From assembly GCF_001888805.2 (NCBI RefSeq), contig NZ_CP019113.1, forward strand, positions 1,364,001 to 1,428,000: a stretch of 64,000 bases of DNA. Direction: 5' to 3'. Of the stretch, positions 25,988 through 33,421 are shown piece by piece (position 1 is the stretch's first letter; each line of letters starts with the position of its first letter). The notes beneath the pieces are model-generated. The model did no database searches and was not told where the DNA came from. It worked only from the letters and a program-made list of their open reading frames with translations. This stretch comes from Enterobacter sp. SA187. GTDB lineage: Bacteria; Pseudomonadota; Gammaproteobacteria; Enterobacterales; Enterobacteriaceae. Both the position numbers and the translations under genes were made by a program.

Positions 25988-27003
25988 AACTGGAGGGGCT
26001 TGGCAAAACCTTCGGCGAACAGACCGTGGTTCGCGATCTGCACCTCACCATTCCGCAGGGGGCGTTTACGGCGTTGCTCGGGCCGAGCGGCTGCGGCAAA
26101 ACCACGACGCTGCGTATTCTGGCCGGGCTTGAGCATCTGAGCCACGGGCGGTTATGGCTCGGCGATCGCCTGCTGGCGGATGAAAAAATCCATCTGCCGC
26201 CGGAGGTGCGCAACATGGGGATGGTGTTTCAGTCCTATGCCCTGTGGCCGCACATGACGGTGGCGGAAAACGTGGGCTATCCGTTAAAGCTGAAAAAAGT
26301 GCAGGGCGCGGCGCGACAGAAACAGGTGATGGCGGCGCTGGAGGTGGTGGAGCTGGGCGCGTACGCCGACCGTTCCCCGCAGGCGTTAAGCGGCGGGCAG
26401 CGGCAACGGGTGGCGCTGGCGCGCTGTCTGGTGTCGGAGCCGCAGGTGGTGCTGCTTGATGAGCCGCTGGCTAACCTCGACCGGCATCTGCGCGCCACCA
26501 TGGAGCAGACGTTCCGTGAATTTCATCGCCGTACCGGCGCGACCTTTGTCTATGTGACGCACGATCAGGCCGAAGCGATGGCGCTGGCAAGCCATATCGC
26601 GGTGATGCATAAAGGGGAGCTGATGCAGTGGGGCACGCCGCAGGGGCTGTATCAGCATCCGCACAGCGCCTGGGTGGCGCGTTTTATCGGCAAAGGCAGC
26701 GTGCTGGACGTCAGGGCGCAGGCTGATGACCGCCAGCTTAACGGCGGCGAATTGCACCGGGCATTAAGCGCCGGGGCCGCGGGGCTGTGTCAGCAGGTGC
26801 TGGTGCGCCCCGAGCATGTCGAAGTGGCGCAGGACGGCCTGCATGCTGAAGTGGAGAGCTGCATTTATCAGGGCGAGCGTTATCTGCTGGCGCTGCGTCT
26901 GGCGGACGGTCAGCAGCTGAGCGCGTTTCACCATTCGCCGCTGGATGTACAGCAGGCGGTGGCGGTGCGGCTGCATCAGGGCTGGCGTCTGGAGGCCGCG
27001 TGA
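25975..27003 (+). CDS. ABC transporter ATP-binding protein (PotA/FbpC-like)
   Basis: A 342-residue cytoplasmic ATPase with GTG start and AAAGGAG 7 nt upstream. Walker A GPSGCGKTTT (about residues 37-46), Q-loop VFQSYALWP, signature LSGGQRQRVALARCL, Walker B VVLLDEPLANLD and the switch His in VYVTHDQAEAMA are all intact. The C-terminal part (about 245-342) is a TOBE-like regulatory domain with VLVRPEHVEV. It energises the fused permease encoded just upstream. Its TGA overlaps the GTG start of the metallo-beta-lactamase gene, tying transport to the downstream enzymes. Confidence 0.93.
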   Translation: MAELKLEGLGKTFGEQTVVRDLHLTIPQGAFTALLGPSGCGKTTTLRILAGLEHLSHGRLWLGDRLLADEKIHLPPEVRNMGMVFQSYALWPHMTVAENVGYPLKLKKVQGAARQKQVMAALEVVELGAYADRSPQALSGGQRQRVALARCLVSEPQVVLLDEPLANLDRHLRATMEQTFREFHRRTGATFVYVTHDQAEAMALASHIAVMHKGELMQWGTPQGLYQHPHSAWVARFIGKGSVLDVRAQADDRQLNGGELHRALSAGAAGLCQQVLVRPEHVEVAQDGLHAEVESCIYQGERYLLALRLADGQQLSAFHHSPLDVQQAVAVRLHQGWRLEAA

Positions 27004-28064
27004 ACTTTCGCATCGAGATCATCAGCGGACTTAACCAGAAAGCGCCCGCCGCCATTTTACTCAGCACGCCGTCGCAGCGCATTTTGCTGGATGCGGGCGG
27101 GGCGCTTGATACAGAGAGCGACGACTGGGCGGTGCCGGATAATCTGGATGCGGTATTGCTGAGTCACGATCACATTGATCATATCGCCGGGCTGTGCCAT
27201 CTGCCGCCGCACGTTCCGGTTTACTGTAGCGCGGTGACGGCCCGATCGCTGCCCGCGCACCGCTCTGTTCAGGTGATTGCGGTACGTGGTCAGTTCCGGC
27301 TTGGCGATCTTACCGTGACTACCGGCAGTTGCGGCCATGCCTATGGCGGCGTCTGGTTTCATTTCGATGTACCGGGCGGTCTGTTTTACAGCGGCGATAT
27401 CAGTATGGAGTCGGCGCTGTTTCGCTTCGATCCCCCGCCGCGCGCAGAGATTGCGCTGGTGGATGCCTCTTACGGATTGTATGACACCCCGCAATCGCAG
27501 CAGCGCGCGCACGTTGCCGCGTATCTGCGTCAGCCGACTTTATGCCCGGTGCCGCCGTCAGGTCGCGCAGTGGAAATCGCGCTGCTTGAAGCGCAGGCTG
27601 GACGGCTGGCGATGACGCTGGACGACGACTGCCGGGCGATGCTGACGGCGATGGCAGAGTACGATGACGGCAGTTTACAGACCGGCGTGCAGGCAGGCTT
27701 ACGCGCGCTGCGCCAGCAACTGCCGCCGTTTTCCGTGACCGCGCCGCTGATCCTCGCCGCCGATCCTGACGGACAAACCGGCATGGCCGGGGCATTACGC
27801 GCGCAGCCGGATTTTTATCATCGCACCCTTTTTACCGGCCACATGAACCCGCGCGCCCGCCAGCAGTGGCAGAGCGGCGAGGTGGACTTTTGCCGCTGGA
27901 ACGTCCACCCGACGCGGCGCTGTCTGCAACGTCTGGTGATGATGCTCGGCTGTCATGCGCTGGCTCCGCTGTTTACGCCTCTGGACGATGTGTCGCGCTG
28001 GCAGCAGGCGCTGGGCTGCACCATCATCACCGACAGCACCATTGAGAGGGAAGTATGTCATTAA
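27000..28064 (+). CDS. Metallo-beta-lactamase-fold hydrolase with beta-CASP-like features
   Basis: A 354-residue protein starting at GTG 27000 (GGAGG just upstream). The metal ligands of the MBL fold are visible: H56-D-H-I-D60-H61, H113 and D133, with later histidines H281 (FTGHMN) and H303 (WNVHPTRR). DASYG at 155-159 sits where beta-CASP nucleases such as RNase J carry their D/E-x-T-Y-G motif, and H281/H303 could be the other beta-CASP histidines. This suggests a phosphodiesterase or nucleic-acid-type hydrolase, but substrate is unknown. PhnP-like cyclic phosphodiesterase is an alternative. No signal peptide; it probably acts on the imported compound in the cytoplasm. It overlaps the ATPase gene by 4 nt and the phosphatase gene by 10 nt. 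Confidence 0.82.
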   Translation: MNFRIEIISGLNQKAPAAILLSTPSQRILLDAGGALDTESDDWAVPDNLDAVLLSHDHIDHIAGLCHLPPHVPVYCSAVTARSLPAHRSVQVIAVRGQFRLGDLTVTTGSCGHAYGGVWFHFDVPGGLFYSGDISMESALFRFDPPPRAEIALVDASYGLYDTPQSQQRAHVAAYLRQPTLCPVPPSGRAVEIALLEAQAGRLAMTLDDDCRAMLTAMAEYDDGSLQTGVQAGLRALRQQLPPFSVTAPLILAADPDGQTGMAGALRAQPDFYHRTLFTGHMNPRARQQWQSGEVDFCRWNVHPTRRCLQRLVMMLGCHALAPLFTPLDDVSRWQQALGCTIITDSTIEREVCH

Positions 28065-28612
28065 TCTGTAAGCCGTTTGTGCTGGTGCGCCACGGCGAGA
28101 CACCGCTTAATCTTGCACAGCGGATCGGGGGGCGCAGCGATGTGCCGCTGACCGCGCGCGGCGAAGAACAGGCGCGTGCCGCCTCGGCGCTGCTGATGCG
28201 CCAGCGCTGGAGTTGCATTGCCGTCAGCCCGTTGCTGCGCGCTCGTCGTACCGCTGAACTGGCGCTGCCGGGCCAGCCCCTGACCCTGGTCGACGATCTG
28301 CGGGAGCGGGACTGGGGTGACCTGGAAGGGATGCCCATTGCCTCGCAACCGCCCTATGAACAGACGCCGCCGCACGGCGAATCATGGCAGGCATTTTGCG
28401 ATCGCGTCACCAGCGCGCTGAACCTTCTGCTTACCGCCCACGAGACGCCGCTGCTGGTGGCGCATTCCGGGATCTTCCGGGTCATTAATCTGTATGCCAC
28501 CGGCACGCCATACGGCGAACGTATGGGGAATGTTGTACCGATGTGGATCATGCCAGGCCTGCGGGCTGGCGAATGGGAAATTGTCCCGCTGGAGGAACGT
28601 TATGTCGTATGA
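28055..28612 (+). CDS. Histidine phosphatase family protein
   Basis: A 185-residue cytoplasmic phosphatase of the phosphoglycerate-mutase-like (branch 1) superfamily. The RHGE nucleophile motif is at residues 12-15 (LVRHGETPLN); the second Arg is in SPLLRARRTAEL, the acid in LRERDWGDLEG, and the second catalytic His in LVAHSGIFRVI. These are the residues of an active phosphatase, similar in size to alpha-ribazole phosphatase (CobC), but no cobalamin genes are nearby. It starts inside the preceding gene (10 nt overlap) and its end overlaps the next gene by 11 nt. The substrate is unknown. Confidence 0.88.
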   Translation: MSLICKPFVLVRHGETPLNLAQRIGGRSDVPLTARGEEQARAASALLMRQRWSCIAVSPLLRARRTAELALPGQPLTLVDDLRERDWGDLEGMPIASQPPYEQTPPHGESWQAFCDRVTSALNLLLTAHETPLLVAHSGIFRVINLYATGTPYGERMGNVVPMWIMPGLRAGEWEIVPLEERYVV

Positions 28613-29057
28613 AGAGTGCGTGATTGTCGATATTGACGGCACACTCGCCGAATTTGATGCAGAAGCTGTGCGTCAGTGGGTACTGGGCGAAGAGAAGCAG
28701 TGGCTGCCGTTTTTTGAACATATGGCCCAGGCGCTGCCAGGGGTGGCGGTAGCCCGTCTTGTTGGCATCCTCAGCGCTCAGCAGCAAAAAATCGTTATTT
28801 GCAGCGGACGCCCGGCCAGTTATCAGCACTACACGCAGACATGGCTGGAGCAGCACAGTATCCCGTTTGATGCGCTCTATCTGCGGCCGGACGATGAAGA
28901 TCATCTTGCTGATGAAGTGGTAAAAAAGCGCCTGTTGCAGCGCATTCGCGAGGATGGTTATCAGCCCTGGCTGGTGATCGATGACCGCCAGGCGGTGGTG
29001 GATTTCTGGCGGGCCGAAGGGCTGACCTGCCTGCAATGCGCGCCGGGGGATTTCTAG
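28602..29057 (+). CDS. HAD phosphatase resembling the polynucleotide kinase 3'-phosphatase domain
   Basis: A 151-residue cytoplasmic HAD-type phosphatase starting at ATG 28602 with GGAGGAA upstream. Motif I is DIDGTLAEF (residues 9-17), motif II CSGRP, motif III a Lys in EVVKKRLLQRI, and motif IV VIDDRQAVVDFWRAEG. The LYLRPDDED...VVKK spacing and the closing CLQCAPGDF resemble the phosphatase half of T4-type PNKP, which removes 3' phosphates, but there is no kinase domain. It is the last gene of the operon. Its stop lies 3 bp from the end of the convergent bglG gene with no room for a terminator. Confidence 0.82.
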   Translation: MSYEECVIVDIDGTLAEFDAEAVRQWVLGEEKQWLPFFEHMAQALPGVAVARLVGILSAQQQKIVICSGRPASYQHYTQTWLEQHSIPFDALYLRPDDEDHLADEVVKKRLLQRIREDGYQPWLVIDDRQAVVDFWRAEGLTCLQCAPGDF

Positions 29058-29060
29058 CTG

Positions 29061-29894
29061 TCAGGGGGCTTCCATTAACCGGCTGATGTGAATACTCAGC
29101 CAGGTCAGCTCATCCTTTGGCAGTGTGAGCTGATATTTTTCCTGCACATAGTCGCGGATCGCCCAGGCGACGTTCATGGCGTCCGGGCGATGGCGCAGCA
29201 GTTCCTGATAGAAATCGTCGGTGTCACTGGCAGTGACGTTGCCGGCAATCAGCCGCTCGGCAAAGTAGCGCAGGTGGGTAATAAAACGGTTGTAGTTTAC
29301 CGAGTTGATGTCGAGATTTTTATTGAGCTTATAGCGCACGATCTCCGCGATGCGGTTGACCAGTTCCACCTGCTGGTGGGCGCTGGCCTGATCGCTACTG
29401 CCCGTCGCGTTGATAATATGAAAAGCGATATTCACCGCCTCATCATCCGGCAGCGTGACGGCAAAGCGGGCGTTCACCTGCTGCATCGCCTGCTGGCCTA
29501 ACAGATACTCTTTCTGATAATACCGCTTCACTTCCCAGCTGAGCTTGTTAAAAAACGGCTGATCTTTACGGCAGCGTTCTACGGCAAACCACAGGTGCTC
29601 GGCGAGGGTAAAGAACAGCACGGCGTTGAGCTTTTCCACATACGCCTGCTGGATCTGCGTGATGATGTCGTGGGTAAGCTCAAAAAAAGCCGCAGGAATG
29701 GTGTCCGTCAGCGATAAAAAGTGCCGGGATTTCAGATCCGCCAGCGGCAGGAAGATCTTTTCCACCTGCGCAATGTCGATAAGCTCGCCGGGTTTGCTGC
29801 CAAACCCGATGCCCTTACCGAACAGGATCATCTCCTGCTGGTCATAGTCGACCAGCAGCATACTGTTATTCAGCGACTTTTTTACTGTTATCAC
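29061..29894 (-). CDS. bglG: BglG/LicT-family transcription antiterminator
   Basis: About 277 residues: an N-terminal RNA-binding CAT domain (LNNSMLLVDYDQQEMILFGKGIGFG) and two PRD domains. The four regulatory histidines are in EHLWFAVE, FHIINA, THLRYFAERL and IHISRL, so control by PTS phosphorylation is expected. It should bind the RAT element before bglF and prevent termination when beta-glucosides are present. The start is uncertain: GTG 29894 has AGGAA at good spacing, while TTG 29900 is also open. It is the last gene of bglF-bglB-bglG, whereas E. coli has bglG first. Confidence 0.9.
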   Translation of the reverse strand: MITVKKSLNNSMLLVDYDQQEMILFGKGIGFGSKPGELIDIAQVEKIFLPLADLKSRHFLSLTDTIPAAFFELTHDIITQIQQAYVEKLNAVLFFTLAEHLWFAVERCRKDQPFFNKLSWEVKRYYQKEYLLGQQAMQQVNARFAVTLPDDEAVNIAFHIINATGSSDQASAHQQVELVNRIAEIVRYKLNKNLDINSVNYNRFITHLRYFAERLIAGNVTASDTDDFYQELLRHRPDAMNVAWAIRDYVQEKYQLTLPKDELTWLSIHISRLMEAP

Positions 29895-29920
29895 GGTCAA
29901 TTCCTGCGGCTTTACAGCCG

Positions 29921-31384
29921 TTAGTCGAGGTCGGCCCCGTTGCTGGCGATCACTTTCTTATACCACCAGAACGAGTCTTTACGCAGACGTTCCAGCGAGC
30001 CATTACCTTCATCATCCTGATCGACATAGATAAAGCCATAGCGCTTAGACATTTGCGACGTCCCGGCGCTGATGATGTCAATCGGCCCCCAGGTGGTGAA
30101 GCCCATCACCTCCACGCCTTCGTTAATCGCCGCCAGCGTTTGCGCAAAGTGGGCGCGGAAATAGTCGATACGGTAGCTGTCATGGATTTCGCCATTTTCC
30201 ACCACGTCTTTCGCGCCCAGGCCGTTTTCAACGATAAACAGCGGTTTTTTATAGCGGTCGTAAAGCTCCAGCAGCGAGATTTTCAGCCCCACGGGATCGA
30301 TCTGCCAGCCCCACTCGGACGCCGGAAGATGTGGGTTCTTCACGCCAAGAATGGTGTTGCCCGGCGTGCGCTCGACGTCTGGCTGGGTGCTTTCAGTAAG
30401 AGACATGTAATAGCTGAACGACACGAAATCCACGGTATGGGCTTTGAGGATCGCCTTATCCTCCGGCTGCATAGCGATATGAATGTCGCGGCGTTCGAGG
30501 TCGCGCAAAATCAGCGGCGGGTATTCGCCAGACACCTGCACATCGGCATAGAAGTAGTTTTCGAGGTTTTTCTTCAGCGTCGCTTCCACATCCTCCGGGC
30601 GGCAGCTGTAGGGATACGTGGTCAGTTTGGTGAGCATACAACCCACCTGGCTGCCGGGGATTTTGGCATGGCAGTCGCGGGTCACCAGCGCCGAGGCGAC
30701 AAACTGGTGATGCAGCCCCTGATAAATATCCTGCTTCGCCTTGCCCGGCGCGCTTTTATCTTCGCGGATCCCCGCAGTGGTAAACGGATGGCGATGGATG
30801 CTGTCGATTTCGTTAAACGTCAGCCAGTAACGCACCACATCTTTATAGCGGTCGAAACAGACATTTGAGAAGCGCACAAAGGCGTCCAGCACGTTGCGGT
30901 GCACCCAGCCGTTATATTTTTCGCTCAGCGCCAGCGGCATTTCATAATGCGAAAGCGTCACCAGCGGTTCAATGTTGTAGTGGCGCAGCTCGCGGAACAG
31001 ATCGTCGTAAAATTGCAGGCCCGCCTCGTTCGGCTCAGCGTCTTCACCGGTGGGGAAAATGCGCGACCAGGCAATGGACACGCGCAGCACCTTAAAGCCC
31101 ATCTCGGCGAACAGCGCAATGTCGCCTTTATAGCGGTGGTAAAAGTCGATGCCGCGCCGTTTCGGGTAGAGCGCGTCGTTTTGGCCGGTTAAGGCATCGC
31201 TGACGTTTTCATCGCTCAGCGCCAGGTGACCATCATAGCTTTTCAGGGAAAGATTCGGTTTCCAGGTGATGGCGTCGGCCACGGATGGCCCTTTGCCGTC
31301 AACATTCCACGCGCCTTCCGCCTGATTCGCGGCAATGGCACCGCCCCATAAAAAACCCTGCGGAAAGCCAGAATATTTATCCAT
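29921..31384 (-). CDS. bglB: 6-phospho-beta-glucosidase (glycoside hydrolase family 1)
   Basis: A 487-residue cytoplasmic enzyme that cleaves phosphorylated beta-glucosides delivered by the PTS. The acid/base Glu192 in TFNEID and nucleophile Glu386 in FIVENGLG are present, as are the GFLWGGAIAANQAEGAW N-terminus and the late WGPIDIISAGT segment typical of phospho-glucosidases. The ATG overlaps the bglF stop by one base (TAATG). Whether the natural substrate is arbutin, salicin, cellobiose or another glucoside cannot be told. Confidence 0.93.
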   Translation of the reverse strand: MDKYSGFPQGFLWGGAIAANQAEGAWNVDGKGPSVADAITWKPNLSLKSYDGHLALSDENVSDALTGQNDALYPKRRGIDFYHRYKGDIALFAEMGFKVLRVSIAWSRIFPTGEDAEPNEAGLQFYDDLFRELRHYNIEPLVTLSHYEMPLALSEKYNGWVHRNVLDAFVRFSNVCFDRYKDVVRYWLTFNEIDSIHRHPFTTAGIREDKSAPGKAKQDIYQGLHHQFVASALVTRDCHAKIPGSQVGCMLTKLTTYPYSCRPEDVEATLKKNLENYFYADVQVSGEYPPLILRDLERRDIHIAMQPEDKAILKAHTVDFVSFSYYMSLTESTQPDVERTPGNTILGVKNPHLPASEWGWQIDPVGLKISLLELYDRYKKPLFIVENGLGAKDVVENGEIHDSYRIDYFRAHFAQTLAAINEGVEVMGFTTWGPIDIISAGTSQMSKRYGFIYVDQDDEGNGSLERLRKDSFWWYKKVIASNGADLD

Positions 31385-33198
31385 TACACGGACTCCTTTA
31401 ACGTCATGATGATGTGAGGATGAGTGGATTGCGCCCCGCGCGCGGCGGGGGCAATGGCAAAGCGTTCGCTGTTGGTGACGATCATCATCACCACCGGATC
31501 GAATCCGGCCGCCACGATGTCATCAAGATCAAAACGGACCAGAACATCGCCGGTGCTGACGTGCTGGCCTTCGCTCACCTGCGGGTGAAAGCCCTGACCG
31601 TTCAGTTTGATGGTGTCGATACCGATATGAAAAATCAGCTCCACGCCGTCATCGGTCAGCAGACTGACCGCATGGCCCGTGTCAAAAACGTTCATGATGG
31701 TGCCGCTGGCAGGCGCACGCAGTATGCCCTGCGAAGGGATGATGGCGATGCCGTCGCCCATGATGCGCTTTGAGAAGACATCGTCCGCAACGCGCTCCAG
31801 CGGGATGATTTTCCCCTCCACCGGCGGCGCGAAATCCAGCTGACGTTCAGCGGCCTGCGGCGTTTTATCCCGCCACAGCAGCAGGGCGGCGAAAAAGGCA
31901 ATGGCGAAGGACAGGCCGCCACCGGCAAAGGCCCAGAGAATATTCATGGGATTGGTTGGTGAGACGAACATGGAGATGCTGGCAAGGCCGGGGCCGACCA
32001 GCGCGAAGGCTTCAATCGCCATCCAGCCGATAAAGGCGCCGCCAATCACGCTACCGGCAATCACGCTATAGAGCGCTTTTTTATGCAGCAGCGTGACGCC
32101 GTAAAGCGCGGGTTCCGTAATGCCGAACAGGGCGGAAATCCCGGCGGAAATCGCCGTGGATTTCAGCGCCCTGTCTTTGCTCTTCAGGGCAATGGCAAAA
32201 CAGGCGCCGGATTCGGCGATGTTATGCGCCAGCGACGCGGGCAGGTAGAGCATTTCGCGCCCGAACTGGCTCATCGACGCCACGGCGTAAGGCAGCATGG
32301 GTTTGTGCATTCCGGCGGCCACCATAAAGGGTAACGCCGCTGCCAGCAGGCCCGTCGCCACGAATCCCAGTTTGCCGTAGAGCCATAAGATCACCGTTGC
32401 CAGTCCGGCCCCCAGTTCGTAACCCAGCGGGCCTAAAATCAGCAGCGTAACGGGGACAGTGACCAGCAGCGACAGCATCGGCGAGAGAAAAATACGCAGC
32501 GCGCCGGGGGAGTAGCGGTTGAAGATTTTTTCCGTCTGCGCATAAAACAGCACGCATAAAATCGCCGGGAATACCTGCGAGGCATAGGCAACGTTCTGTA
32601 AATCAAGCGATAAAAAGGTCGCGCCTTCTGCCAGCTGCTTCGACATGGCGGGCAGCACCATCACCGATACCGCCGACACCGCCACCAGCACGTTAACTTT
32701 CAGCTTCATGGCGGTGGTGATGGCGACGAGAATGGGCAGGAAATAGAGCGGTGCGGAACCGATGTTATCCAGCACTTTATAGGTGGATGAGTCCCGCGTC
32801 AGCCAGCCCATCAGATCCAGCAACAGCAGCAGCGACTTGAGCACGCCGCCGCCCGCAATGGCCGGCACCAGCGGCTGAAAAACGCTGATCACAAAATCCA
32901 CTATCTTTGCGCCACGGCTGACTTTATCGGTTGCGGACGGTGTGGCCTGTTGCGGCGCGCCCACAAGCGATCTTACCGCATCGTAAACCTGCACGACGTC
33001 GTGGCCGATGATCACCTGACACTGTACGTTGACCCGTATGCCTAACACGCCGGGAATGCTTTCCAGCGCGGGCTGATCCACTCTGGCGTTATCGTGCAGG
33101 CTGAGCCGTAACCGTGTGGAGCAGTGCTCAATATGGGCAATGTTTTCTGCGCCCCCAATGTGGGCGATGATATCCAGAGCTGTCTGTAAGTGGTTCAT
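31384..33198 (-). CDS. bglF: PTS beta-glucoside permease EIIBCA
   Basis: A 604-residue PTS transporter in the order EIIB-EIIC-EIIA. Cys26 in IEHCSTRL is the EIIB phosphorylation site. A multi-helix EIIC domain covers about residues 105-450 (including ITEPALYGVTL). His524 in FHIGIDTIKLNG is the EIIA site. The start at 33198 has GAGG 8 nt upstream; the ATG at 33210 lacks one. It imports and phosphorylates beta-glucosides and, by analogy with E. coli BglF, probably also phosphorylates and inactivates BglG. It is first in the operon, behind the RAT/terminator leader. Confidence 0.93.
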   Translation of the reverse strand: MNHLQTALDIIAHIGGAENIAHIEHCSTRLRLSLHDNARVDQPALESIPGVLGIRVNVQCQVIIGHDVVQVYDAVRSLVGAPQQATPSATDKVSRGAKIVDFVISVFQPLVPAIAGGGVLKSLLLLLDLMGWLTRDSSTYKVLDNIGSAPLYFLPILVAITTAMKLKVNVLVAVSAVSVMVLPAMSKQLAEGATFLSLDLQNVAYASQVFPAILCVLFYAQTEKIFNRYSPGALRIFLSPMLSLLVTVPVTLLILGPLGYELGAGLATVILWLYGKLGFVATGLLAAALPFMVAAGMHKPMLPYAVASMSQFGREMLYLPASLAHNIAESGACFAIALKSKDRALKSTAISAGISALFGITEPALYGVTLLHKKALYSVIAGSVIGGAFIGWMAIEAFALVGPGLASISMFVSPTNPMNILWAFAGGGLSFAIAFFAALLLWRDKTPQAAERQLDFAPPVEGKIIPLERVADDVFSKRIMGDGIAIIPSQGILRAPASGTIMNVFDTGHAVSLLTDDGVELIFHIGIDTIKLNGQGFHPQVSEGQHVSTGDVLVRFDLDDIVAAGFDPVVMMIVTNSERFAIAPAARGAQSTHPHIIMTLKESV

Positions 33199-33221
33199 AT
33201 CAGGCCTCATTTATTTGGCGC

Positions 33222-33272
33222 AAAAAAAAACCTGAAGCCTTCCCCCACTGTGCAGAGAGGGAAGGCTTCAGG
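33222..33272 (-). terminator. Leader terminator of the bgl operon (antitermination target)
   Basis: A perfect 14 bp stem pairs 33231-33244 with 33259-33272 around a 14 nt loop. On the minus strand a run of nine T follows (33222-33230). It lies 24 bp ahead of the bglF start codon, so it must be overcome for expression. Confidence 0.93.
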
Positions 33273-33300
33273 TCTTGCCTACGTAACGTAGTAACACGCC
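33271..33300 (-). promoter_or_regulatory. RAT ribonucleic antiterminator element
   Basis: On the minus strand this 30-nt element begins GGCGTGTTACTACG and ends TAGGCAAGACC, closely matching the BglG/LicT RAT consensus as in the E. coli bgl leader. It overlaps the 5' arm of the terminator by two bases, so protein-stabilised RAT and the terminator cannot form together. The cognate antiterminator gene is the third gene of the operon. Confidence 0.9.
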
Positions 33301-33309
33301 TTAGCCTTT

Positions 33310-33339
33310 TATATCGTCGCAGAACGTACTGAAAGTCAA
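33310..33339 (-). promoter_or_regulatory. bgl promoter
   Basis: On the minus strand TTGACT (33334-33339) and GATATA (33310-33315) are 18 bp apart, placing the start near 33303, directly before the RAT element. A CRP-like half-conserved site, TGTGA-N6-TAACA, is centred at 33374, near -71, a usable class I position. Confidence 0.6.
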
Positions 33340-33387
33340 ACATCCACCGCGCGAACGATGCATAACTGTGAGCTGATTAACAACTCG

Positions 33388-33415
33388 CCGCCCTTTTGTG
33401 AACGGGCGACGAGGT
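33388..33415 (-). terminator. Weak terminator hairpin after ysgA
   Basis: TCGCCGCCC and GGGCGACGA pair with one mismatch across a 10 nt loop, just beyond the ysgA stop. The following sequence is only mildly T-rich, so read-through into bgl is possible. Confidence 0.4.
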
Positions 33416-33421
33416 GCAGTT

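Noticed and set aside
28745..28760. GGCGGTAGCCCG, a possible ops site for RfaH
   Set aside because: It lies inside the histidine phosphatase/HAD operon coding sequence and fails the conserved T at position 11 of the ops element. A similar word at 44183 in ubiD fails too.
22401..33300. Genomic island signature (integrase, tRNA target, direct repeats, odd base composition)
   Set aside because: No integrase, flanking tRNA or repeats were seen and base composition resembles the neighbours, so I call it accessory only from gene content and synteny.
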